Below, piece after piece: positions 33,437-42,932 of a stretch of DNA of 64,000 nucleotides. Within the stretch, counting starts at the first letter, position 1, and every line of letters starts with the position of its first letter. The stretch spans positions 58,865,728 through 58,929,727 of the forward strand of contig CM058236.1 of NCBI GenBank assembly GCA_030180135.1, read 5' to 3'. This DNA is from Orychophragmus violaceus. Lineage: Eukaryota; Streptophyta; Magnoliopsida; Brassicales; Brassicaceae. Both the position numbers and the translations under genes were made by a program. The notes beneath the pieces are model-generated. The model worked only from the letters and a program-made list of their open reading frames with translations. It did no database searches and had not been told where the DNA came from.

Positions 33437-34456
33437 CTACGGCTGAGGCAGCATCCATAGCTCCTTCCAGACATGTAGTTCCACTTGCCCTTCCTTCAAC
33501 TTTCTACTGTTGCTTAGGCTCTGCATATTATCACAAATATCAGTGCCACAACTAGTATCCAATACTTTTAAGGTAGAACTTGAAGTAATAACATGAATAC
33601 CTGAGGAAGTAGTCGCATACATCAACTTCAACTCCTCATCATCTTCCATGAATTTAATGCAATTTCTCTTCCAATGCCTTGTCTCCTTATAGTAGCAGCA
33701 CTTACCAACGTAAGAGGTATCTGACTCGGGCTCAGAAGACACACGCTTGCCATGATTCAAAATCTGGACAACTTTGTCTTCACCCTTGTCAGCATTAGGT
33801 TTAGTAAACCTACCCTTCTCATTCATGAGATTATACAGGGTACTCTTCACGTTTGGCTCAACTGTCTTGAGCATATCATGCAGTTCAGTCAGCGTCTTCG
33901 TTAAGCCTTTCTTGATATAGTTCCTTCTGAACTTATCATAGCTTGACGGCAGTGACTGCAGAATGATCTCAGTTGCCAATTCTTGGCTAACTGGATAATC
34001 CAGTTTCCTCAGGTTCTCAATGTAACCCATCATTTTACTGACATGAGGACTCACTGGATGATCTTTTGGTAGCTTGCAGCTAGTGAGAGACTTAACCAAC
34101 CGGCATCTCTCCACTCTTATCTGCTCCTGAAATTTCAATTTCAGGCTGCTGATCATCTCTATTGGCGACTCCATGTTCTCATATTGCTTCCGCAAGTCTG
34201 AGTCCATGGTAGCCAATATCAGACCACGCACATCTACCGCATCATTATAATGCTTATTCCAAGCATCATATACTGCATGAGAAGCATTGGACCCGATCCT
34301 CACGGGGAGAGCTCTCTCAAGGACATAGTCCTTTCTCTCCTGTCTGAGAACTAGCCTCAGGTTCCGCGACCAAGTCAAGAAATTTGATCCGTTCAGCTTG
34401 TCCATCTTAAGGATAGACCGGATCGAGAAAGTGTTTTGATTGTTTGTGCTAGTCAT
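33437..34456 (-). CDS. Copia element 2 gag-protease ORF
   Basis: 339-codon frame starting MTSTNNQNTFSIRSILKMDK, the full N-terminus of this gag family (DKLNGSNFLTWSRNLR). A UBN2-type gag core follows, then a damaged zinc knuckle (CYYKETRHWKRNC: the second Cys is Tyr and Gly is Arg) and a damaged protease start (VLDTSCGTDIC: DTS-C in place of DTG-C). It ends after KELWMLPQP. The ORF is open, but the nucleic-acid-binding and protease motifs are altered, unlike element 1, where both motifs are intact but the N-terminus is frameshifted. Confidence 0.85.
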   Translation of the reverse strand: MTSTNNQNTFSIRSILKMDKLNGSNFLTWSRNLRLVLRQERKDYVLERALPVRIGSNASHAVYDAWNKHYNDAVDVRGLILATMDSDLRKQYENMESPIEMISSLKLKFQEQIRVERCRLVKSLTSCKLPKDHPVSPHVSKMMGYIENLRKLDYPVSQELATEIILQSLPSSYDKFRRNYIKKGLTKTLTELHDMLKTVEPNVKSTLYNLMNEKGRFTKPNADKGEDKVVQILNHGKRVSSEPESDTSYVGKCCYYKETRHWKRNCIKFMEDDEELKLMYATTSSGIHVITSSSTLKVLDTSCGTDICDNMQSLSNSRKLKEGQVELHVWKELWMLPQP

Positions 34457-36236
34457 AACTGAAAATTAAGATAAACGGATTTTAGTTAATATGTTCAATA
34501 TGATTAATCTTGTATTATACTTAATATGATTAATCACGCATTATATTCAATAACATAAGTTACCCTCAATAGAATATAATGATTCCAAGATCCACATATA
34601 ACTAAGATCAAAGTGGGCCACTGGCCATCACCCAACCTTAGCTTATATCGGTAAGCCCTATGTCGGCTAATTATATCCGTGATATAACTCTTGGTTGTGA
34701 ATCTGGGCCCGAGGCCCAATCCACTCTGATGTCTCAAGGCCCGGGACTCCCGATGGCCTAGTCAAGAAAACCAGACTATACAGTCATGTAATCATTAATG
34801 TCTGGGACTCCCAATGACATTTATGAATCACAAACCGTCTTATCCACCCAAAAGCAGACACCCTCACACTGTAAGGCCATGAATACAATTGAATGGGCTT
34901 CGACAGCTGACATAGCCTGGACAAGACATCCAACGCTTGATATTATTTGAGGTTCGTAGGTTTATTAAAATTTCATCCCAAAATAGAAGATTACTATTTT
35001 GGGAAACTTTCCATTTTTGGAAACCTACTAATTTTGGAAACTTTCTAAAATTGGAAACTTTCTTAAAACCGGAAACTTTCTAACTTTAGAAATTTCATAA
35101 AATCCAAAACCCGCAAATCTAGAAATTTCTATTTTAAGAAACTTTCTAATTTCAAAATTTCGGAAACTTATTAATTTAAAAATCGATTTATAATTTTAAT
35201 TTTATAAAATAAATTTTAAATTAATTCTGAAGAATAGACTCAAATAATTGGCCCAACTGTTTTAACTTCTTGGCCCGAGGCCCAAGAATTGGTCCATGTC
35301 CAAGACATAACCCAATTGTCCAATTAAATGACATAACCGGTCTGGTTCATTAAAATTGGTCTTAACCAAAATTAATTACTACGATGACCACAATTGTCAA
35401 CCGGTTATTTACTAAACCGGATTTTCTCAATTTATTTGGTCCAACCAAATCAAATTAGAAAATCCTGGTTTAGGCACAAAATCCAATTTTCGACTTTGGA
35501 TTTCTTATCCCGGTTTAACCAGAACTTAATAAAATTATTAAGTCTGTTTATTAAACCGTGACGTTTTGATTTTAATCAAGTTTTAAACCGAACCGAACCG
35601 AATTGGTCACAAACCGATCACGGTTGTGACCTAGCTCCATGCTTCCGCATCACGCAACGATCATGGTCGGATTGGACTCGATCCGAGATCGGCCCAACTC
35701 ACGATCACGATCGAGGCTTGGATGATCGCGGGACGGGACGGAACATCGGCCAGCCGCACGAACGGGACAGGACGCGATCCGTGATCGGTCCATCTCGATC
35801 ACGCGATGATGCTCGGTCGATTGCAGGACGGGACGGGACATGACGGGCCGAGAGCGGGAAGTGCGATCGGGACTGGACGTGATCCATGCGATCGCGTTCG
35901 TGCAATCCATGCGATCGGACCATCCTACGCGATCGGACGAGACGCGTACGGCTTCGATCCATACGATCGTTTGTGCCGTGCCGTCGATCGTGTTGATGAC
36001 ACAAACCCGATCCAAGATCGGTTTGTTCGTCAAAACGATCCGGACGTGTGATCCGAAACTGATCAACACTCCGACGCATACCAATTCATATAGATTGGCC
36101 TGCGATTTTTTATTAGTTTGTTTAGGTTTCAATTCTTGTTGCTTAAGTGATTTCTCTTATCAGTAGTTGATTCAAAACACTTTTTAAACAAGAAAAACAA
36201 TCCTAAACATGAATCTAAACAAGAAAAAACCAGAAC
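34457..36236 (-). other. Leader of Copia element 2
   Basis: Collinear with the leader of element 1 except for 35580-36070. That block is a different GC-rich sequence with GATCG, GCGATCG and GGGACGGGAC words. No gene is supported; long frames there (for example 35650-36132) are composition artefacts. Confidence 0.65.
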
Positions 36237-36254
36237 CAATAGCTCTGATACCAC
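36237..36254 (-). promoter_or_regulatory. Primer binding site (initiator tRNA-Met), Copia element 2
   Basis: TGGTATCAGAGCTATTGG on the minus strand, next to the 5' LTR at 36255. Confidence 0.9.
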
Positions 36255-36893
36255 TGAAGGATCGTCAGTTGTTAATCCTGATTCAATTCATCAGATTAAT
36301 AGATCCTAAACATGCCAGATCTAGGTTCTCTTGAATAGAAACAATAAGATCTCACCTTTTACCTGTTTATGCAGCGGAAAGAGATAGAACAGGTCAGAGA
36401 TCAGCAGAACCACCAAGGGATGGATCCTCCAAAGGCTCACACACGCACACCGGGAAGTTGGCTGCTAGACCGAGCAGAGAGAGGCCGCAGACAGAGAGAA
36501 AAGAGGCGCAGGAGCTGAAGAGAAAAATTAGAGAGCTTTAGGTCAAGTTTTATTCATTAAAACTCCCTTTAGTTCTCATGGGCTTTTGGGCCCAATTCTC
36601 AGTTCTGATTAAATCCCATGGATTTAATCAGGCCCTTTATACTCTCTAAGTACAGTAAATGCCTAGCACTTTTACCGTACTTCTGCTAAACCGTTCCTTC
36701 GTATTTTCCCGTTAGCTTAGGCGTGTGACCCATATGGGATCATATAATAAAGGCAATAAGTCCAAGACTTATAGATCATGAGCGGACTCTAGCAAGCCAT
36801 CATGACCCCCAGCATTATATGACTTATGTCTGATCATTGACATACTCTTACTTTCTAGAGACAGTACCGAGATTACTGGACACAATTCCAACA
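36255..36893 (-). repeat. 5' LTR of Copia element 2
   Basis: 639 bp, collinear with 29569-30207 and nearly identical. Target duplication AAAGC follows. Confidence 0.94.
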
Positions 36894-36898
36894 AAAGC

Positions 36899-37222
36899 TA
36901 CTTGCTTATGTCGCTCCTCTTGGACGAGTCTGAAGCGCTCAGCTTCGTTTTTTGGCTGTGTCACTTGGTTGATATGCCTCGGAGGCGGCTTGTTGCGATC
37001 CAGGATCAACTTTTTGCCGTCCTTCTGATAGTCGGCATATAGAAGGGCTTGTAGGTTTCTGCAATCCTCGGTGATGTGACCTCCTCGTTGGTGATATTCG
37101 CAAAATGACTTTCTTTTATCGCTTCCTCGGGCGGGTTTGTTCCATGGCTTGCCCTGTGACTGACCTTGATAGCCCTGGGATGGTCGGTCTTGTTGAAAAA
37201 TCTGGGGTCGGTCAACTCGCAC
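36899..37222 (-). pseudogene. Tat gag C-terminal zinc-knuckle-like region
   Basis: Minus-strand frame with FCEYHQRGGHITEDCRNLQ, the C-H-H-C type knuckle of Tat gag, followed by KLILDRNKPPPRHINQ and a Glu/Arg-rich tail that is cut by the Copia insertion at 36898. It is in a different frame from the gag core (37518-38414), so a frameshift lies in 37223-37517. Confidence 0.85.
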
Positions 37223-37517
37223 TTGTCGGTGACTTTGGTAAGGATGATCCTCGTCTCGTTGATTGTCATGCGGTTGATCGCTGACGTAGTACGATGATTT
37301 TCCTTTTTTTGAAATTTCTTCCTCTTTGGTTGTAATCCTGGTCGTAATGTTGCCGAGGTTCGTATTGATCGGTGCTCTTCTCGACTTTTTCTTTTGATGT
37401 CGAACTCTTCGGGCCGAACTTTTTAGCCAAGGTTTCTTTTTCCTCCTCGAGGTCGATGAAAATCGTCGCTCGATGGAGGGCGTCCTCGAGTGAGCTTGGC
37501 TTGTTCTTTTTTAACTC

Positions 37518-38414
37518 TTATCGGAAACTTGATTCGTACCATAGACCATTTCGGAGAGCAGGTAAACCCTCACTATCGGTGATCATGAGCTTAGCGAGCA
37601 CGCTCTTGAAGCGAGTTATATAAGATCGGAGGCTTTCTTTCTGTCCCTGAGTCACAGCCCATAAGTCGGCGTTGGACACTTCCTCCTGTATGTACATCGA
37701 ATAATGCTTTACGAAAGCATGCGTTAGATCGTCGTATCCGTCTATGGAGTTTGGTTCCAGACGAGAGAACCAGTCCAATGCCGATCCGGTCAAATGCTCC
37801 ACGAATAATTGGCAGTAACCTGCGTCTCGTTGACCGAGGCTGAAGTGAGTTCGGCCCATTGCAATACGGAAGGCTGTTAGGAACTGCCTTGGGTCGGTCT
37901 TTCCATCGTATGTCATCATTTTAATCTTGACCTTAGACGCAGGATGCTCGGTTTGTGTGTTCATGAGTCGTTGAGTGAATGGAGTATTTTGAGTTTTTTC
38001 TATGACGCGGTCGATTTCCGGTGCCGAACTAATCGCTTGATGGACTTTTGATGTCATGTTCTTCAGCATCATTTTTAGTTCCTCGATTTCATTATCTCTG
38101 AGGGCGTCTTGCGCTGCGTTGTTCAAAGCTCCATCGTTGTTGGTTTCTTCAGTGTCTTCGGTTAATTGTGTGATCGTCCGACTCCTTGGGTTTGGAGGGG
38201 TCACGTGACCGAATAGTGCTCGGTTGAGACTGGTCCTGGGAGCGGACTCCTGTTGACTTGCCAATCTTAAATCGTCGATCTGGCCTTGACATATCGCGTG
38301 CGCCGTTGCAAGCTGGTCGAATCGAGCATTATTTCCTTGAGATAGCTCGGAGATCTGCGTCATGAGAGTCTTGAGTAGAGCGGAAATGTTTTGCTCGGTT
38401 TGACAATCATTCAT
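37518..38414 (-). pseudogene. Tat gag core
   Basis: 298-codon frame starting MNDCQTEQNISALLKTLMTQ. It contains the Ty3/gypsy gag signature: NTPFTQRLMNTQ, MMTYDGKTDPRQFLTAFRIA, GYCQLFVEHLTGSALDWFSR, DDLTHAFVKHYSMYIQ and LRSYITRFKSVLAKL (capsid). It ends at a frameshift near 37518. An in-frame TAA stands immediately before its ATG; the frame above it (38618-38415, MTGPQPTKDFVLVKEKSTSG) is a Gln/Ser-rich stretch that may be an original gag N-terminus or an upstream ORF. Confidence 0.88.
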
Positions 38415-38654
38415 TTATGTTCGAGGCTGCTCGATGATCGGAGATCGCTGCTCGATGATTGGAGATTGCTGCTCGGTTCCTGCCGGCTGGATGATCGGGT
38501 TTGCGACTTGAGAGATGTGTTGAGGCTGAGGCTGGCTCCCTACTTGAGAAGAGCTCGTTCCCGAGGTTGATTTTTCTTTTACGAGAACGAAATCTTTGGT
38601 TGGTTGTGGTCCTGTCATCGTTGATCCTGTCAGTTAGTGAAGAAAAACTTTAAG

Positions 38655-38672
38655 TCCCCACAGACGGCGCCA
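38655..38672 (-). promoter_or_regulatory. Tat primer binding site
   Basis: TGGCGCCGTCTGTGGGGA on the minus strand, 4 nt from the LTR. The TGGCGCC start is typical of Tat/Athila primer sites; the exact tRNA was not determined. Confidence 0.7.
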
Positions 38673-38676
38673 ATTG

Positions 38677-39292
38677 TGATAACCGAACTTGTCACAAAGA
38701 TATCGGAATGCGTCTTGTTCGGGAGTTAACGTGCTCGGGTCCGAAAGGTCAAAGTTTCTCTTGAGGGAGAACCGACAAGGCTTAATGAATTAGAAAGAGG
38801 ACGTTCGGTATTAAGTGAAGGGAGAGAGTTGCTCGGTAACGAGCGTGTTGTATTTAAGTGAGAGCCCGAGCTCGTCGAAAGATGATCTCGGTTTTTACAA
38901 TTCGGGAATGCTTAATTCTAGTGAGAGAAAGTAGTAAGAGGTGCACAAATCCCAAAAAGTTACATTAATGTACAGTGACGACTCCTATTTATAGTAAAAT
39001 ACGGTCGTACTTTCTACAGGCCATTGACTGCTTTGTCGAGCTCGTGCGGATGGGCCGTACTCGATGACCAGGTGGGCAGAGCCGTACATTCTTTTGGCTG
39101 TTAGTGGAGCCAAGTTGGCTTGCAGTTGTGGGCCGAGCCGAGCTGAGCCCATATCAATGGGCTCGGTTTTTACATGTGCGTTTGGGCTTCTAGCTTGTTG
39201 GGCCGAGTTTGCTTCTGTTGGGCCGACCTCTATATACAGAGAACAGGTATTGGGCCTTCTAAGTAGATGGGGTGCTAAACCCATATATAACA
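38677..39292 (-). repeat. Tat LTR 2 (616 bp)
   Basis: TG...CA, same length as LTR 1, with scattered substitutions. It serves as 5' LTR of the middle unit and 3' LTR of the right unit. Confidence 0.92.
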
Positions 39293-39692
39293 GTAAGCCC
39301 CCCCCCCCCAGTTCGTCGGTCTTCGTAGTACTTCGAGGTCGGCGGATTTGTAAGTTCTTTAGTTGGTTTAATATCTGTTCGGTGTAGATTAGGTCGGCTT
39401 CTTTTCCATCTGCTCGCTTTCGTCGTTTACTCGAGAATCTCTATAGTTTTCTTGGGAAACTGCGGGAAAATGGAGAGTCGCCTTGGGGTAATAATGATGA
39501 TGCCTATAACTGTCGAAGATGAAGGGTCGCGTAGGTGTCATCATTGCGCTTGTCTCGATAACTTCTCGTTTTTCTTATAAAAGCCCTGCTTCGCTCTCGC
39601 CTTTATTTCATTTCTCTTCTTCCGCAGGTATTTCGCTCTCCCTTCTCTCTAGATTTTACTTTCTCTCTCTAGCTCTTGTTGTTGTATTAGTT

Positions 39693-41330
39693 ATGAATAA
39701 CTCCAATTCGGGATCGTCTTCGGGTCGGGATCTCCATTTGGAAAGATTGCCCGAGGATAATTCTGTTCAGTCGAACTCGTTTGTCTCGCAGCATTCTTCG
39801 CCTGGTTCGGAGCGAACAAAGATCATTATCCAAAGTCCTGAAAGTAGTCGGGCTCGGCCTCCTTCTGCTTTGGGTAGTGTGCAGAATTTTCGGGTTCCAT
39901 ACCTGATAGATTCAGAGGACGACGGCGTTCGGCCTTGGTTGCTCTCGTCGGGTAATCACTTGGGTTCTCGTCCGGTCAAGGTGGAAGCCGTGTGTATGGT
40001 TGACGAGGCGATAATCGAAAGAATGGCGCCAGAGCCGAGCAGACCTAAGAAGGCTCGGAAGAAAACGATTCGGAATGCCGAGGAGTCGGAGAAGAAGAAA
40101 CGTCCCTTGCGTCCCGTTCTTCCGACGAAGTGTTCGGATGATGACTTGAAGTGGCTGTCGGCAAACTATGCCTCGGGGGGCGATGGTCGGCTTGAGCTTC
40201 GCAAACCCGAGGATCATAAAAGACCATGGGATTGTCCAGAGGGATGGATTTATCTTTACGATTTCTGGTTCAGGCAAATCCATCTGAGGTTTCCTCTCCC
40301 GAAGTTGCTCGTTGCGTATTGCGAAGAGAGGCGGATTGCATTGTCTCAACTCTGTCCGGCGGCTGTCCAGAATTTGATCGGGTGTATGATTCTTGCCTCT
40401 GAATGCGGGGTTGAGATGAATCTCCGGTTCTTTGAAGAGATCTCGTCTATATCGACAAATGGCACGACCGTAGGGACTCGCTATGCATGCCTGAGGTCAC
40501 GCTTCAATCTCAAAGTTGTTGTCGGGAAGCCGTCGAAAATTGATGACTGGCAAGATCGCTATTTCTTCGCTCGGGTTAACTCGGCTTCGGTTCCCGACCC
40601 GGAGAGGCCGTATAGGACTGCGTGGAATAATTTTCATGGTAACTTGCTTTGCTTTGCTTGTTCTTTTTTGTTGACCAACTCACTTGTTTTCTCTCTTTTT
40701 TTTGCAGATCATCATCCTATCACTCTCGCTCCACCAGTTGGTTTCTTAGCAGATCTCAAGAAACTCGTCGCTCGTAGTATTCAGAAGTGGCCGGACGTGC
40801 ACGCTGATCGGGTGAAGCGAGCTGTAAAGCGTTTTAACGAAGGTATTTTAATTTTGACTTGCATTTCTTCTCGGTCTTTGTCAGATCGGGGTTTTATTGC
40901 AGGTTGATGTCTTCGTTCGGTTGAGTCTTTGTCTGAAGTTAACAACAGGCCTCTCGTTCCGATCATAAAGAAGAGTAGGAAGAAGAAGAACATGGGTCAA
41001 ATGGACCTTGAGGTTGTAAACTACGTTGAGGAAAACCTCACTAGCTGCCAAAAAAATCCTATCATGGCGCAGGAGAATCCCTCCGAACCACATGTAAATC
41101 CTGTTGACCTGGATCTTAACCGACCATTTTCACCATGGGTTGGGGAGATTCCCTCTGGAATGGTTTTTGTAAACGAGTATCATCGGGATTTATTTCGTCA
41201 GGTGTGTGCCGCGATGGAAGCGGTCGATGCTCAGAAGAAGAAGAAAAAGAAGAAAAGATCGCGGAACAAAGAACGCGGTTTCTACCGAGCCGCGAATCGA
41301 GGATACGGCTACCGCTGAGCCGGGGACTCA
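39693..41330 (+). pseudogene. Truncated second copy of the Tat antisense gene
   Basis: Near-identical to 21705-23340. Exon 1 is open here (no deletion at the position broken in the other copy), and intron 1 (about 40637-40706) happens to stay in frame, so the frame from 39519 runs to 40907. The same introns 1 and 2 are visible. Exon 3 continues from about 40902 until the element is cut at about 41330, inside the Lys-rich segment. The coiled-coil exon is missing. Confidence 0.8.
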
Positions 41331-42760
41331 TTTTGTATCCAATGTTGTATTTGGATGTTGATTTTAAATTTCAGTCGAATAATATTTGAGTAGTTTCATC
41401 CAAATGCATCATCTGTCTAATACAAAACAATGAAAATTAATCTAAAAAGAACAACATCTATTTTGTTAAAGGACAACACTAACAATTATCAACACGCATA
41501 CTATTTTTGAAGTCTTCTACCTATCAGCAAACAAACATATCTCGTTACTTCGTAGTAAAGAAAACTAAAATTTTAGTATAAACCGTAACTAATCATTATT
41601 ATTTTCTAATGACGTTGTTATGTTCCATGTTGTTTAATTTTCGATAATTGTAAAAATATATGTAGTTCAAACATATTCAACACAACATCTTGAGAGCTTG
41701 ATCATATGTATTGACTATTAAGTCTCCAATATGTATTGACAAATTAAATCTCTCTATGGCTCTGAATTGTTACAACGGATCGAGTGGTGCAGGACAAGCA
41801 AATCAAGCGGTGCGGAACAGTTGAAATGCATTTTATACGAGAGAAACGCATTATGCGGAATAAGTGTGGTTAGTGCGGAATAAACGGTACAAAACAATGT
41901 TTGAATATTGAAATAACGCTATATGCGGTACAAGATAAATATATAAATGGTAAAAATGATAAAATTGATGTGGGATACAAATTGTACATAAACATTTAAA
42001 AACTAAAATATATTAAAAAGTGTAATGAAATCATAAATTAGAATTATTAATTTTGTGTTTAAATTATTGAAAAACTATTTTTATATAATTATTTTATGGT
42101 TCAAGTTGGGTTCGGATATCCGAATATGAAAGAAAAAAATGGTTAAAGTTTATTAAAAATTTTGTTAAGTTTTGATAATTATAACAAAGTATTTATGATA
42201 TTTAAGTTATTTTGGGTATTTTGATTATTTTAGTACTCAAATAATTAATAAATTTGAATTTATAATTATAATTTTAGGAGTCTAGGTTGTGTTCGAGTAT
42301 TTTATAAATCAGGTTTGGTTCGGTATCATTTTTTTAGTCGGATTCGGTTCGAATATTTGGATCCAAATATTTTATTTAGTCCTATGTAAAACAACATGTA
42401 TTTTGTAGATTCATGTTTAGATTCTTTTTTTTTTCTGGTTTGAGTTCACTTTGGCTTGTGTTCTATGTTTTTATTTGGTCTAGTTTTTTTAACAACATTT
42501 TTCTGATTTTTTTAAATAACAACAATAATTAAAAAGCAAACCACAACATTATTGGTGTTATATATCATCAAGTGCGGTTTAGGCTTAAAAAGAAACGCAC
42601 TTCACTTTTTCATTTTTTCATTTTTTTTTTGTTTTATATTGTAACACACTTGATTAATTTGCTGAATGGTTACCTTTTTTGGTAACGCTATGCAGTTTAT
42701 ACAAACCGATGTTAACACTCAAGGCTTATGTCTTTCTCTATATATTATGACTATACATAT
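41331..42760. other. Non-coding AT-rich part of duplication copy 2
   Basis: Matches 3633-4896 and then 6771-6945. TAAAAAGAA at 42586-42594 is the unoccupied site of the MULE-like element. No gene is supported. Confidence 0.7.
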
Positions 42761-42914
42761 TAAAAGAATGCGGAATCGCTTGAGTATTATTGATGTATCG
42801 GAGGCGTTTATATACACGCTAGATGCCCTAATAATGATAAGGATACACATAGAATTGGAATATATCCTAAATACAATTGGAATATATCCGTATAGAAGCA
42901 TATCTATCCTAATA
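42761..42914 (-). repeat. 3' LTR of young Copia element
   Basis: 154 bp, starting TAAAAGAATGCGG and ending CTATCCTAATA on the plus strand. Confidence 0.92.
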
Positions 42915-42932
42915 CCCTCCCTCAAGTTGGCG
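42915..42932 (-). promoter_or_regulatory. Polypurine tract of young Copia element
   Basis: Minus strand AACTTGAGGGAGGG directly abuts the LTR. This is a standard Copia plus-strand primer. Confidence 0.8.

Larger units (their letters stand above)
29569..36893 (-). mobile_element. Copia-family LTR retrotransposon 2 (non-autonomous), inside Tat gag
   Basis: Element of 7,325 bp with 639-bp LTRs (29569-30207, 36255-36893), TG...CA, and target duplication AAAGC (29564-29568, 36894-36898). Same family and organisation as 9824-17106: tRNA-Met primer site, long leader, gag-protease, decayed pol, purine tract. The LTRs differ from each other by about one base (near 29881 versus 36567). It lies between the zinc-knuckle part and the protease part of the Tat element, whose sequence is continuous across the site. 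Confidence 0.94.
20079..41330 (-). mobile_element. Tandem array of Tat-type Ty3/gypsy retrotransposons sharing LTRs
   Basis: Three units on the minus strand share LTRs. Left unit: LTR fragment 20079-20238 joined to the start of gag, leader and primer site, then LTR 20690-21305. Middle unit: LTR 20690-21305, antisense gene, pol, protease, gag, leader, LTR 38677-39292. Right unit: LTR 38677-39292 followed by another antisense gene, broken at 41330. A second Copia element (29569-36893) is inserted in the middle unit. Tat assignment rests on the second RNase H domain after the usual one, the MIMGGLP...DSVRSIKGYERRA region before protease, and the extra ORF at the 3' side. Confidence 0.9.

Noticed and set aside
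35650..36132. 160-codon ORF in the leader of Copia element 2
   Set aside because: Overlaps other long frames on both strands in a GC-rich repetitive block, with no domain; a composition artefact.
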